From: Nitrososphaerota archaeon
GTDB taxonomy: Archaea > Thermoproteota > Nitrososphaeria > Nitrososphaerales > CADDZS01
NCBI GenBank assembly: GCA_021325255.1
Contig: JAJPHP010000003.1
Coordinates: 1 to 26,280, forward strand
Direction of reading: 5' to 3'
DNA length: 26,280 bases
The notes under the pieces were generated by a model, which worked only from the letters and a program-made list of their open reading frames with translations, was not told the origin of the DNA and did no database searches. This document shows, piece by piece, positions 1-9,400 of this stretch (position 1 is the stretch's first letter; each line of letters begins with the position of its first letter). A program made the position numbers and the translations under genes.

Positions 1-326
1 AGTGTCCATCTCCGGGCTCCTTCTCTCAAAGCCCGTACCGGTTACTGGTTTGGTGAGCCTTTACCTCACCAACAGCCTGATCGGCCGCAGTCCCATCCTC
101 GGGCGAAGACAACAAGATGCTGCTGTTTCATTTCGACCAAAACCCATTCCAGGAATCTTGATCTATCGAGAATTAGCCTCAGTTTCCCGAGATTGTTCTC
201 GACCCAAGGGCAGGTTGACTACGTGTTACTGAGCCGTTTGCCGCCAACCAACGTGCTTAGATTGGCAGACTCGCATGGCTTAGTCCTGTTCCGATAGCAG
301 TCAGGTCCGGCAGGATCAACCGGAGT
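1..326 (-). rRNA. rrs: 16S ribosomal RNA, 5' part (runs off the left edge)
   Basis: Read on the minus strand from about position 326, the sequence opens with CTCCGGTTGATCCTGCCGG, the conserved archaeal 16S 5' end, and continues with conserved early 16S segments (GACTGCTATCGG, AAGCCATGCGAGTC, CGGCAAACGGCTCAGTAACACG). Only the first ~325 nt are inside the window; the rest lies beyond base 1. The exact mature 5' nucleotide is uncertain by a few bases. No intron or insertion is visible in this part. It identifies the host as an archaeon. Confidence 0.96.
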
Positions 327-833
327 TTTATTGGGAAGTACGATTCGCTTTCTTTTGCGGAAGAAAAGCACAAGCCAACGTCAGGTTCAATACTTCTATT
401 GAACCTCCATCTAATGTGCGCATGTTTGGAGGTCCCTGTCGCATTGCGTGGGCTATGCCCGTGAGCTAGACGTGGACGCCGCCAACAAAAACATGCGGGA
501 ATTACACTATTGTTTTGCCCAGGTTATAAGCATTGCTCGAGAAAGTGAGTCGCAGAATTTGGTTTGATTTCCTCGCCGCCTCCCGCAATTGTCTTCGCAA
601 AGTGGAGGCGACCATGTTTTAGTTTGGAATCAACTGGAATTTAGAAGTAGCGTTCCCATATGTGGCGCCTGGATGTGTTGCAATGCCCTAAGTATGAGGC
701 CGAGTGTATGGGTAAGCGTACCTCCCTAGAAGCGAGCAGGTGGGGAATTCAAAAGGCAGATTTTTAGGATGCTTCCGTTCCCACTTTTCAAGTAAAGGAA
801 GGACTGACTTCCCTGCGGGGTCCATTTCGAATA
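327..833. other. 16S rRNA leader and upstream intergenic region
   Basis: This 500-base stretch between the 16S 5' end and the next gene shows no protein-coding frame I trust. Its left half is the transcribed leader of the rRNA on the minus strand, which probably contributes one arm of the 16S processing stem. Its right half separates the rRNA promoter from the plus-strand hypothetical gene at 834. The partner arm of the processing stem lies outside the window, so it cannot be drawn. Confidence 0.5.
522..530 (-). promoter_or_regulatory. Candidate TATA box of the 16S rRNA operon
   Basis: On the minus strand the sequence CTTATAACC resembles an archaeal TATA box. Transcription would start about 25 nt further left, near 500, giving a leader of about 175 nt before the 16S 5' end. 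This is the best A/T-rich element in an otherwise mixed-composition leader. It is an inference from motif and position only. Confidence 0.4.
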
Positions 834-1295
834 ATGGAAGAAGATGGTGATTTTAGAAGAATGGTGGAAAGAAAGACCGGCGAGCCGATTGACATACGAG
901 AAGATCGAAAAACTGCTCTGGACGCGGCTAGAAAGTATGCAGAAGATCCATTACTTTCAGGGCGCGGATCGCCTGCTTTCATGTCTCCCTCGGACCCGGC
1001 GCTCAGACTCTTGAAAAATCGCTATTCCGAAAGCTTTGCCCTAACCAATGGGGGGGACCACAGGGTACATCTCTTCCTGATCAAGGTTGGAATGTGGGCA
1101 CTCACTTGGACTTTCGTGTTCAAACCAATTTCCGACGAAGACAAGCTCGGACAGATTCGCGCGGCACTCGCGAAAATCGAAGATGCTCTCTCAGGGCATG
1201 ACCCACTCTTTTTGGAAAAATTGGACGGCGCAGTTTCTAATGCAAGACAGAGAATCAAGAAAAGAGCGAATCAATTTGGCTTGCCTGTGATCTAG
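834..1295 (+). CDS. Hypothetical protein, 153 aa
   Basis: I do not recognise this family. The ATG start gives a soluble-looking protein with an acidic/basic helical N-terminus, a central hydrophobic strand region (residues ~75-98, rich in W, F, V and L) and a helical C-terminus ending in a basic stretch (residues 136-146). No metal-binding cysteines, signal peptide or clear membrane helix are visible. It lies alone between the rRNA promoter and a convergent regulator gene. Opposite-strand frames overlap it, but it is the longest and has the more natural composition. Moderate confidence that it is a real gene; function unknown. Confidence 0.5.
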   Translation: MEEDGDFRRMVERKTGEPIDIREDRKTALDAARKYAEDPLLSGRGSPAFMSPSDPALRLLKNRYSESFALTNGGDHRVHLFLIKVGMWALTWTFVFKPISDEDKLGQIRAALAKIEDALSGHDPLFLEKLDGAVSNARQRIKKRANQFGLPVI

Positions 1296-1513
1296 CAGAA
1301 TATGAATTCAACGACTAGGGTGGGCATTGCACAGCTTGACCTAACCTTTAGTATGTTCTGCTTCAATCTGCTCCTCGTTTAGCAGAAGGTGAGAGTACGT
1401 AAATGATGAGCATCATCAATGTGGCAAATGGCGTGTAGCTTGAAAGTTGGTCTGAGTCGAACTCAAGGCAGATCCGACGTTGAATGAGTATCTTTGAGTT
1501 GAGAGGGGCTGCC

Positions 1514-2935
1514 TTAGAGTGTGCCTCGCTTGGAGCTCCAGACAGATTTCTCTCCGTTCATAATCGTTCCGAACTCGCCAAAAAGGTTGGAGACATATTC
1601 GCGACCCTTTTCGGTAGTCTGATAGCGAGCGTGGACGCCATCCTCTAAGTACTTTCTTACAAGATCGACTTTTTCGAGCCTCGGAAGGTACTTCTGACAC
1701 TGCTCGTAACTCATATTGGCGCACGCCATGATCTCCGACTTGCTCACTGGATTTAGTGCGACCTTTAGTATGTCTGCGATGATATCCACAGAGCTTCTCT
1801 TACTCGATCTAGATCTACTCCTTCGGGGATCCGACCCGTCGAGTGAATCTCCCTGAGAGAAGTCCGCCGCCCGAATCAATGAGGGAAGAGGAAGTAGTTT
1901 GTCTAGAGCTGAGGGGATCATGTCCGCCGCAAGGAGGGCATCCGGAGCTTCAATGACGCTCATGCCATAGGAGTCTGCCAATTTCTTGGCAGACTCATCT
2001 AGTTTGGGAATAACAATCATGATTCTGTGCTTCACGCCGCAATCCAGTGCGCGTGCGAAGAAAGAATGCACATGCCTCGATTCAATGGGATAGTCGTCTG
2101 TAAGAAAATCGAAAACAACTAGCTTGCGCTTCTCTTCCTTTTCAACCGGCAGCTTTGATCTATATGCAACCAGGCTGAAAGTATTCCTGATACCAGACCT
2201 GCCAAGAAGTTCCACTGGGGAGAGGAGATTCCATCCTGCTATGTTGAGCTCTTTACCAAATAAGCTTGTCAGCGACGCTCTATTTCCAATTTTAGGAGTC
2301 GAGTGACCTTCACTCTGAGGTCCATAGGAGACCATCTCCGAGCTTTGATGTTCATGAACCTTCAGGCACCTCTTACAAGACGATACGATATTGGCCTTTG
2401 CCTCGAACGCTTCGCAGTTTCTGCAGTAGTAAAGAGTACCCAGTGCAACGTAATCGGAGTTGGATTCACTCAACGCTCTATTGCATTGAGGGCAGACAAG
2501 GCGACTCGAAAAAGACGTGTGAAATTTCGTCTCAAAATTCAAATAGTGACATACGAGATGCAGGACAGTTTTCTCTGGGCTTACCCCCGGCTCGCCACAG
2601 TTTAAACAGTTCCGTGTGACTTCTATATCCTTAGAACCGCAAAAGACACAAGAAGGTTCAGCGCGAATCACAGCGCCCGAAACAGAATCGCCGCGACTTC
2701 CAGAGGACGAGGGCGTCATTGAGTCGGTTTCGTCAGCGACCTTATCAGAACCTTTGCGAGAGGTTGGTCCGAGAAGGTTCTGGTTTTCGACAGGCACAGC
2801 AGAATTAGTCGCAGGTGGCGAACCCCACATCGACTTTGCCTGATGGGTCAGGGAATTCTTCTCACTATCGTTATTCGGCAAATGGATGCACGGCACTTTC
2901 CTCTCTTTCGCAGGAAACTTGTCCCCGCGACCCAA
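1514..2935 (-). CDS. Multi-zinc-ribbon, winged-helix DNA-binding regulator (TackOD1-like)
   Basis: This 473-aa protein begins with a low-complexity linker (residues 1-90). Cysteine pairs follow: CxxC at 96-99, 110-113, 148-151, 171-174 and 187-190, i.e. at least two zinc ribbons. The spacing of the second unit, with a DYVALGTLYYC stretch before its second pair, resembles the thaumarchaeal TackOD1 output domain; that match is from memory. A middle domain (~225-350) with alternating strands, including KLVVFDFLTDD and HRIMIVIP, looks like a receiver or Rossmann-like fold. A basic linker (371-382, RRSRSRSSKR) leads to a C-terminal winged helix (~383-455) of the type common in Thermoproteota regulators. 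The start is TTG, placed to fit a TATA-like element at 2971-2980. Probably a transcription regulator or signalling output protein; ligand and targets unknown. Confidence 0.8.
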   Translation of the reverse strand: MGRGDKFPAKERKVPCIHLPNNDSEKNSLTHQAKSMWGSPPATNSAVPVENQNLLGPTSRKGSDKVADETDSMTPSSSGSRGDSVSGAVIRAEPSCVFCGSKDIEVTRNCLNCGEPGVSPEKTVLHLVCHYLNFETKFHTSFSSRLVCPQCNRALSESNSDYVALGTLYYCRNCEAFEAKANIVSSCKRCLKVHEHQSSEMVSYGPQSEGHSTPKIGNRASLTSLFGKELNIAGWNLLSPVELLGRSGIRNTFSLVAYRSKLPVEKEEKRKLVVFDFLTDDYPIESRHVHSFFARALDCGVKHRIMIVIPKLDESAKKLADSYGMSVIEAPDALLAADMIPSALDKLLPLPSLIRAADFSQGDSLDGSDPRRSRSRSSKRSSVDIIADILKVALNPVSKSEIMACANMSYEQCQKYLPRLEKVDLVRKYLEDGVHARYQTTEKGREYVSNLFGEFGTIMNGEKSVWSSKRGTL

Positions 2936-2961
2936 AACGATTGAACGTGAAAGTGGAAAGG

Positions 2962-2980
2962 CACCTAAGGTGATTTAACT
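2962..2980 (-). promoter_or_regulatory. Promoter with an overlapping palindrome upstream of the zinc-ribbon regulator
   Basis: On the minus strand AGTTAAATCA (2971-2980) matches the TATA-like element before the coiled-coil gene (7184-7196). It abuts the perfect palindrome CACCTAAGGTG (2962-2972), which lies where an operator would block transcription. The regulator start codon is about 30 nt downstream. Self-regulation is an inference. Confidence 0.4.
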
Positions 2981-3747
2981 ATTGCAAATTCGAGATCCAT
3001 TAATAAGGTAAGGGTCGTCCGTTTAAATATCGTCTAGCGGGCTATGTTCGAAATTCGGTTCTTCTGGCCTAGAGAGACAATAAACCATCCATGGCCACCC
3101 GTATCGCAATTATTTCGCCTGTGCATGGCGTAAATTGCCATCTCTTGGCCTGTCGGCACTTGACGAATTCATTTGTGACCAAAAATCATTCAGATGACAG
3201 CATGCTTTGTCGCTGCCTTTTATGGTAGTGGGTTTTAGGCAGGTCAAGCATGACGCGATATTTTGCGATATCAAAAGGGAAAAAGCCAAACGCCATATTT
3301 TGACGAGAATTTCGACTCGAAGCTTGTCTCACTATCTGTAAAGATGTATCAGAGCCAGAAGACTCTGATTTTAGTTTCCGAGAAGTCAAGTGATGGACAC
3401 GTACAGCACTTTACAACCCCATTTTCTCTTGTATAGCAATTCGGCGCAGCCGTAAAGCATTAGGGCTGAAGATATGATATTCGCTTAATTTCTACATCGC
3501 AAATATGGTGGGGAGAGAGCTGTCATTCGAAGACAGTCAGTTTACTCAACAAAACTTCTCAATAGGCTCAACTTTGTTGGGCGGTAAGTCCGATTGAGTG
3601 TCTTGCCATGACTCAGATTGGGTAAACAGCAATCGTCCGACATGTAAGCCATGGCAATTCCACTTACTCGACGAAAGCGAGGGAAGGTACTAGCATTAGC
3701 AAAGATGCCAAGCAGCTTATGACATAACCAGATACATCAAACCAATG
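2981..3747. other. Gene-free stretch of about 770 bases
   Basis: No frame here has convincing composition, start context or family resemblance. The one frame over 60 codons (minus strand, 3186-3389) has a composition more like noncoding sequence. Several A/T-rich stretches occur (for example around 3020-3030 and 3470-3490), but nothing resolves into an RNA gene by eye. It may hold an unrecognised ncRNA or decayed gene. Confidence 0.4.
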
Positions 3748-4533
3748 TTACCTTCCAAACCTTCGAGACCTCTTCTGGTACGTTCTTACTGCTCTCATCA
3801 GGTCGATCTTCCTGAAATCCGGCCAATATTCATCAATGAAAAGCAGCTCAGAATACGCGGATTGCCAAAGAAGAAAGCCAGAGAGGCGCTCTTCTCCGGA
3901 TGTTCTTATTACGAGGTCTGGATCCGGGTTCGGAAGATGCGATGTATACAATGACTTTTCTATGGTTTTCTGGTCTATTTCCTCTGGAGCCAGGTGCCCA
4001 AGTTTTACCTCCTGTGCTATCTTCCTTACCGAGTCGACAATCTCTGTTCTGCCTCCGTAGGCAATCGCGATGTTCAGAAAAGCGTCTGAATAGTCTTTTG
4101 TGCTTGTTTCAAGTTCGTCAAGTATGCTCCTGATCTCGGGACTCAACAGCTCGAGCCTCCCAAGCGCCTTGACCCTGATCTTGAACTTGCGGATTCTCTC
4201 ATCTGAGAGGAGCCTTGAAAAGCGCTCGTGGAAGAGATGGAACAGTTCCGTCAGTTCTTCGGGCGCGCGCTCCAAGTTCTCCGTAGATAACAGGTAGAGC
4301 GTGATGGTCTTTATTCCGATCTCGTGGCACCATTCGAGTAACTCTTCTGCAGTGTTGGCACCAGCGATGTGGCCGAGAACCCTCTCTGCAGATTTGTTAC
4401 TCGCCCACCTCCGATTACCGTCGAGAATTATGGCAATGTGCTTAGGTATGTCTCCATTTTTCTTCTTTAGGTTTCTCGAAAGTACAGCTTCGTATATCCG
4501 GTAAACCCCAAGAGCGCCCAAGATTGAGGTCAT
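3748..4533 (-). CDS. uppS: Undecaprenyl/dehydrodolichyl diphosphate synthase-type cis-prenyltransferase
   Basis: This enzyme condenses isopentenyl diphosphate units onto an allylic diphosphate with Z geometry to make the long polyprenol carrier lipid, which in archaea carries glycans for protein N-glycosylation. The family signatures are complete: HIAIILDGNRRWA (residues 32-44, with the catalytic Asp38 and phosphate-binding Asn/Arg), an NIAIAYGGR stretch (~154-162), and the C-terminal DLVIRTSGEERLSGFLLWQS motif (206-225) followed by SELLF. Length 261 aa is normal. A short N-terminal helix (1-28) precedes the core, as in other archaeal members. It stands alone on the minus strand, followed at a distance by other housekeeping genes in the same direction. 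Confidence 0.95.
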   Translation of the reverse strand: MTSILGALGVYRIYEAVLSRNLKKKNGDIPKHIAIILDGNRRWASNKSAERVLGHIAGANTAEELLEWCHEIGIKTITLYLLSTENLERAPEELTELFHLFHERFSRLLSDERIRKFKIRVKALGRLELLSPEIRSILDELETSTKDYSDAFLNIAIAYGGRTEIVDSVRKIAQEVKLGHLAPEEIDQKTIEKSLYTSHLPNPDPDLVIRTSGEERLSGFLLWQSAYSELLFIDEYWPDFRKIDLMRAVRTYQKRSRRFGR

Positions 4534-4905
4534 GTGCTCTACTCACTGCGCACGGACAAAGGCTGGGATAAATGAGGAGTGAAACGCAGGAGAAAATTCA
4601 GGGGAACAATGTCTGAATCCATACGGTAGTTGATGGCTACGACAATACCTATCGTGGCGAGTATGGCCCCCACATCTCACGTTGTTCTAACAGATAAGCG
4701 GCACTAAAGAGAACAGGTAAAGTGCTGGAACCGTCGCCTACCCGACTACAACCAGTCAAGGTTGTCAATCCGTAGGGGCGAGAGAGGCACCGGCTGTGCC
4801 CTTTAGCAAATTACTGCTCCGTTCTCTTATGGCATATAACGTTTGACATCATGTTGTACGAATGATTTTGCGGAAGGATGTCATCATGGTCACGTGCTCG
4901 TATCA
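4534..4905. other. Intergenic region between uppS and the DUF373 gene
   Basis: About 370 bases without a supported gene. It holds the uppS promoter region (right of 4533 on the minus strand) and the 3' flank of the DUF373 gene. I see no hairpin, tRNA or small protein frame that stands out. Confidence 0.4.
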
Positions 4906-6108
4906 CTAGATTTCGATTGCGTGTGCTTCCCTTCTCTTGTTGCTAATGTAACGGTAAACGTATGCTGCAATGCTGAAGTTGACTGCCAGCGCGAACATTA
5001 CTATGGCAATGAATAGATCGTAGCTCTTCCCCCCGGAGATCAGAGTGTTCGCGAATATCGAGACCGGGAAGTAGAGAAGCCCCAAGACGAAAAGCTCCAC
5101 TAAATAACGTGCTGTGTGGCGTGACTTTGCTCTCAGGATGTTGAAGAACAGTGATGTAGTGATGTAGACTGCAACTCCGAGCCAGATGATAATCTCCGAG
5201 TTCTGAATAAAATAGCCGATGATCTTTGGCGCATGCAGTACAATGGTCTGAGGATTCGCCACTACTTGCTTTGCAATCGTGCATGGCTCCGATGCAAGGC
5301 TGGCAGCAGAGCTCCCAGAGGGGCAGGTAAAGAACACAGCAATGCCTGATCCTATGCCCACCAAAATGACAAGAATGCTGACAACCGCCGAGAAGAACCG
5401 GAGCAGACCTGTCGCTGACATCCTGCCGATTGATTCGATTTTTTTGTCGATATCGAACCCTCGGATAATGAAAACGATTCCTACAAATATGATTAGGACA
5501 AGAGCGGCCGCTTGAGGGTACACAACATAAATCAACACGAGGCCGATGAATATTATGCCAGGGATACCAAGAGCGTACTTTGCATACCTCGAATCGAACA
5601 GGAGCATTCTAAAGTATCTCCCCAGGACGGCGTATGACTCTTCTACCGATTTGTTATGCTTGACAACGACTCGTTTTATCGAGACAATTGGCGAAAGGCT
5701 CTGGAGGACTGGCACGATTTCTTCGCCCTCTACACCATCCGAAACTAAGACTAATCCGTCGGCGGGATGTCCTTTCAGCGTATCCGCAACTTCTTTACGT
5801 ATCTTTTTGTCTCCAAGGGTGCCTCTTTCGTAGAGGCCGCCGACTACGACAACCTCGCATTGCTCTCCCTTCCCGAGCAGCTCATCGTACTCTTTGACCG
5901 CAGCAAAGATGGCATTTGCATCAGCTTCCTCGGGGTCGCTGAGCGCAAGCTTTGTGGCCGCAGCAAGGCACGACTCCTTACCAACTATAGGAGTCTTGAT
6001 ACCGGTCTTGACCTCGACATCATTGTCCCTATCCACACAGACGATTAGCAGGTGGGAAGTCTCCCCTTCTTCGCCGGAAAGACCCGTCTGAGGCTGGTAG
6101 GATCCCAA
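4906..6108 (-). CDS. DUF373 family archaeal integral membrane protein
   Basis: The N-terminal ~170 residues form a soluble alpha/beta domain with DUF373 hallmarks: LLIVCVDRDNDV (20-31), KTPIVG (38-43), a LALSDPEEADANAIFAA stretch (54-70), VVVVGG (86-91) and LVLVSDGVEGEE (119-130). The C-terminal half has about seven hydrophobic helices (roughly 180-196, 200-216, 236-262, 290-302, 305-325, 335-355, 364-385). The family is conserved in archaea and biochemically uncharacterised; the conserved Asp-rich soluble domain suggests nucleotide or metal binding, which is only a guess. TTG is taken as start because the conserved domain begins soon after. A 180-bp gap separates it from the coiled-coil gene. 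Confidence 0.92.
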   Translation of the reverse strand: MGSYQPQTGLSGEEGETSHLLIVCVDRDNDVEVKTGIKTPIVGKESCLAAATKLALSDPEEADANAIFAAVKEYDELLGKGEQCEVVVVGGLYERGTLGDKKIRKEVADTLKGHPADGLVLVSDGVEGEEIVPVLQSLSPIVSIKRVVVKHNKSVEESYAVLGRYFRMLLFDSRYAKYALGIPGIIFIGLVLIYVVYPQAAALVLIIFVGIVFIIRGFDIDKKIESIGRMSATGLLRFFSAVVSILVILVGIGSGIAVFFTCPSGSSAASLASEPCTIAKQVVANPQTIVLHAPKIIGYFIQNSEIIIWLGVAVYITTSLFFNILRAKSRHTARYLVELFVLGLLYFPVSIFANTLISGGKSYDLFIAIVMFALAVNFSIAAYVYRYISNKRREAHAIEI

Positions 6109-6288
6109 AGCTAGACCAATCCGAATTGCAGTGATAGGATTGTATTTGTTCCTTTTGGCAGATCACGATGAGCCACAGTTGTAAGTACCATCTCCAAAGA
6201 ACCCGAAGTCGTTCAAAACCAGGATCCTTTCTGCAAGTCGCGAATGAAAAAGAAGCAAACAGCATTAAGTTGGCTTTTCACAGCTGTT

Positions 6289-7158
6289 CTACTTCAGAAC
6301 TTCGCTGTCGTCACCGAAGGCTAGCCTGAGCTCATCAAGACTGAGTTTCTCGCCCTGCTCAAGCTTCTTCTTTGCGTCGCCCCTAGCTCTGTCTACAAGC
6401 TGCCTTGTCTTTGCCTTGGAAGATTCGTAATCTCTAACTTTTCTGCCCTCGACGAGGCTTCTCCTCTGAATTCGAAGACCGTCGAGCTCTCCTGTGTTCT
6501 TCGTGATCTTCGCATCGAGCTCCATGAGGGAGTTGTTGATGTCTTCTATTTCTTGAAACAGCTGGTGACGCTGGTTTAACATGGTGGCCACTCTTTCGTG
6601 TCTGGCCCTTACCTCTGGATCCTTTTCAGCCCGAAACTTGTTCATCTCGTCAAGTTTTGATTTGAGTAACTTGATCTGATCTTGCACCGAAGTGTATTCT
6701 TTCTTTGTAGTGTCGGCTTTCTTCCACGCCTTCAGTTTAGTCTCGAGATCCTTGACTACTGCCACGAGCTGCTTCTCTTCGTCTCTAGATAGCCGCTCAG
6801 TTTGAAGCCGCCACTCAACTTTTTTCAATCGCTCGTGGAGAGCTTCGCCGCCTTTGGGGGCACTCTTTTCGAATTCTTTGAGAACCTTCTCTACCTCGGA
6901 GGATTTTACCTTCATCTCTCTAATCTTTGAGAGAACTTCTCGACGGGTAGCCTTGTATGAGGTCAAATGTTCGTAGTATTCATCCAAAGACTTGCGGTCC
7001 GCGTTTATGTTGTCCGTAAATTCGCGGATCTGCTTACGGATCTCTCTTCTTCGCTGGTCGAGATGTTTGTATTCGTTTATCATCTCTAGTCTTTGACTAG
7101 CGAGAGAGTCGATCTTCTGGCTTAGCGCCTCGAGGTCAACCTCGCCCTGAGGTTGCAT
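6289..7158 (-). CDS. Archaeal coiled-coil protein (COG1340 type)
   Basis: The 289-aa protein is almost wholly charged heptad-like sequence rich in K, E, R and L, with long predicted coiled coils at about residues 6-110, 115-180 and 195-240, and no membrane segment. The length, composition and C-terminal ending, including KKKLEQGEKLSLDELRLAFG (263-282), fit the COG1340 family of archaeal coiled-coil proteins of unknown function. ATG start with a TATA-like element at 7184-7196, about 30 nt upstream, suggests a leaderless mRNA. It lies in the same-direction housekeeping run with the AK6-like kinase gene upstream. Confidence 0.85.
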   Translation of the reverse strand: MQPQGEVDLEALSQKIDSLASQRLEMINEYKHLDQRRREIRKQIREFTDNINADRKSLDEYYEHLTSYKATRREVLSKIREMKVKSSEVEKVLKEFEKSAPKGGEALHERLKKVEWRLQTERLSRDEEKQLVAVVKDLETKLKAWKKADTTKKEYTSVQDQIKLLKSKLDEMNKFRAEKDPEVRARHERVATMLNQRHQLFQEIEDINNSLMELDAKITKNTGELDGLRIQRRSLVEGRKVRDYESSKAKTRQLVDRARGDAKKKLEQGEKLSLDELRLAFGDDSEVLK

Positions 7159-7183
7159 AACTTGACAAAGTCACCTTAATAGC

Positions 7184-7196
7184 GGATTTAACTATT
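7184..7196 (-). promoter_or_regulatory. TATA-type promoter of the coiled-coil gene
   Basis: The minus-strand sequence AATAGTTAAATCC is centred about 30 nt before the ATG at 7158, the spacing expected for leaderless archaeal transcription. The same AGTTAAATC core precedes the zinc-ribbon regulator. Confidence 0.5.
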
Positions 7197-7339
7197 TTGA
7201 ATGCAGGCCCTGCCTACTACGAATCTAGTTATCCTTTTCTGTTTGTAGTTGCTAGACTGGACAGACAATCTGCGTATCTTCTACTTCTCCTTGCGTTCCA
7301 AACGATTCGAAAACTCACATTTCTCGGATTCCCTCAATT

Positions 7340-7939
7340 TCATTCGCCTTCAAGCACGTGTTCCAGACTGTCTCGCGATCTAGATGCCCGAGCCGCCCAG
7401 TCAACCACATTTCCAAACTGGCTGGGCAACTTCCTTTGAATTGTCCTGAGAATTCTCTTGGCTACTATTGAAGGATCCTTTGCCCCTGATGTATCAAATT
7501 CCGATACTTTCTCTCTACCGTACGTGGCTAGTGCCTTGTGCGAAACCAGATCAAGCAATTCTGCTTCTATGTTTTCTCTCATCTTGTGTCGAGAATAGCC
7601 TCTTCTCGAATACCTTCGTCTCAACTCTTCGGGAGAACATCGCAGGATCGCGACAAAATCAAGGTCCTCAGGTGGAACAACATCGGAAAGAAGGTGGCCG
7701 CAGACTATCCTTCCCATAGTGGGTATCTTTCCTTTCAATTTTCTTGTGTTTACAATGAATTCCCCGCTGCGCCAGATTCCATAGCCTTCCTGGATCGCAA
7801 CTTCTCCAACGAAGATTGTTTTCAAGCCGGTAAAACGTGACAGCGCTTCGGCTACTGATCTCTTTCCGGTGCCTGGAGAACCAGTGATGCCAATCCTGAA
7901 GAGTGTTGATTTCTTCTTGGCCGTTCCCTTTGACTTCAT
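7340..7939 (-). CDS. AK6/Fap7-type adenylate kinase-like NTPase
   Basis: This small P-loop nucleotide kinase carries Walker A GSPGTGKR (residues 20-27), a family LKGK segment (68-71) and the conserved lid segment LRCSPEELRRRY..RGYS..KMREN.EAE (about 99-127). Eukaryotic and archaeal members of this family (Fap7/hCINAP/AK6) act with ribosomal protein uS11 in the final maturation of the small ribosomal subunit, besides weak adenylate kinase activity. The C-terminal tail with GNVVDW (176-181) is typical of archaeal members. Length 199 aa is normal to slightly long because of a basic N-terminus (1-14). ATG start. Confidence 0.9.
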   Translation of the reverse strand: MKSKGTAKKKSTLFRIGITGSPGTGKRSVAEALSRFTGLKTIFVGEVAIQEGYGIWRSGEFIVNTRKLKGKIPTMGRIVCGHLLSDVVPPEDLDFVAILRCSPEELRRRYSRRGYSRHKMRENIEAELLDLVSHKALATYGREKVSEFDTSGAKDPSIVAKRILRTIQRKLPSQFGNVVDWAARASRSRDSLEHVLEGE

Positions 7940-8809
<870 letters not shown>

Positions 8810-8936
8810 GAGTAAAGTTTCACCTAGATGCTTGAGTAATGCAATTTCCTGCCTCTTTATCTCTTTTCGTTGACCGGAGTTTTACGTTTAAGTTCAGGGC
8901 GAACCAGGTAGAGGATAATTTCCCCCGCATCTTCAG

Positions 8937-9161
8937 TCAAGCTTCTCCAAGTATCGTTTTCGATGCAAGCTTCACATCAACTGCTTTGACTGTGTGCCTT
9001 CCTGCATGCACCGACAATTCTGTTGCTTGTTTTGCTATCTGCGAAGCAATCGTTTCAAGGATTCGCCTTAGTTCTTCTGCGGCTTCGTCACTCACTCTCT
9101 CGGCGCCTGATTTTTTTATGATTCGATAAACCGCAGCAAGACCGAACTCTGTTTCAGACAA
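8937..9161 (-). CDS. Archaeal histone
   Basis: This 74-aa protein is a single histone fold of the HMf/archaeal type: an N-terminal helix (FGLAAVYRIIKKSGAERVS, 6-24), the long central helix (~25-55, with EELRRILETIASQIAKQATE), and the closing HAGRHTVKAVDVKLA segment (52-66) with the conserved RHTVKA..D signature. It packages DNA as dimers or larger stacks. It has no N- or C-terminal tail. ATG start, with a TATA-type element TCTTTAAGCG 25 nt upstream. It stands alone between tRNA-Glu and a divergently transcribed flavoprotein gene. Confidence 0.96.
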   Translation of the reverse strand: MSETEFGLAAVYRIIKKSGAERVSDEAAEELRRILETIASQIAKQATELSVHAGRHTVKAVDVKLASKTILGEA

Positions 9162-9180
9162 AGGGAAAGGGCTTTCCGAC

Positions 9181-9190
9181 CGCTTAAAGA
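9181..9190 (-). promoter_or_regulatory. TATA-type promoter of the histone gene
   Basis: Minus-strand TCTTTAAGCG is centred 25 nt before the histone ATG (9161), which places transcription start at or next to the start codon (leaderless). Confidence 0.5.
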
Positions 9191-9400
9191 TGCAAGGCAG
9201 GTGCGTATTTTAAGTTTTGAGCAAAAATCTGGACGAATGCTGAAAACTCGTGGACGGGTGCGACGGCTCCCGGGCTCTCAGTTCTATTCATTAGCTACGG
9301 AAGCGCCAGTATTGTGCAAAGTAATAATACTCCGATTGTTTGGAAGATCGTATCGCGTTGATTTCTCCCACCAGAGCCGCAGGTGTCTAGAGCAAGGAAT

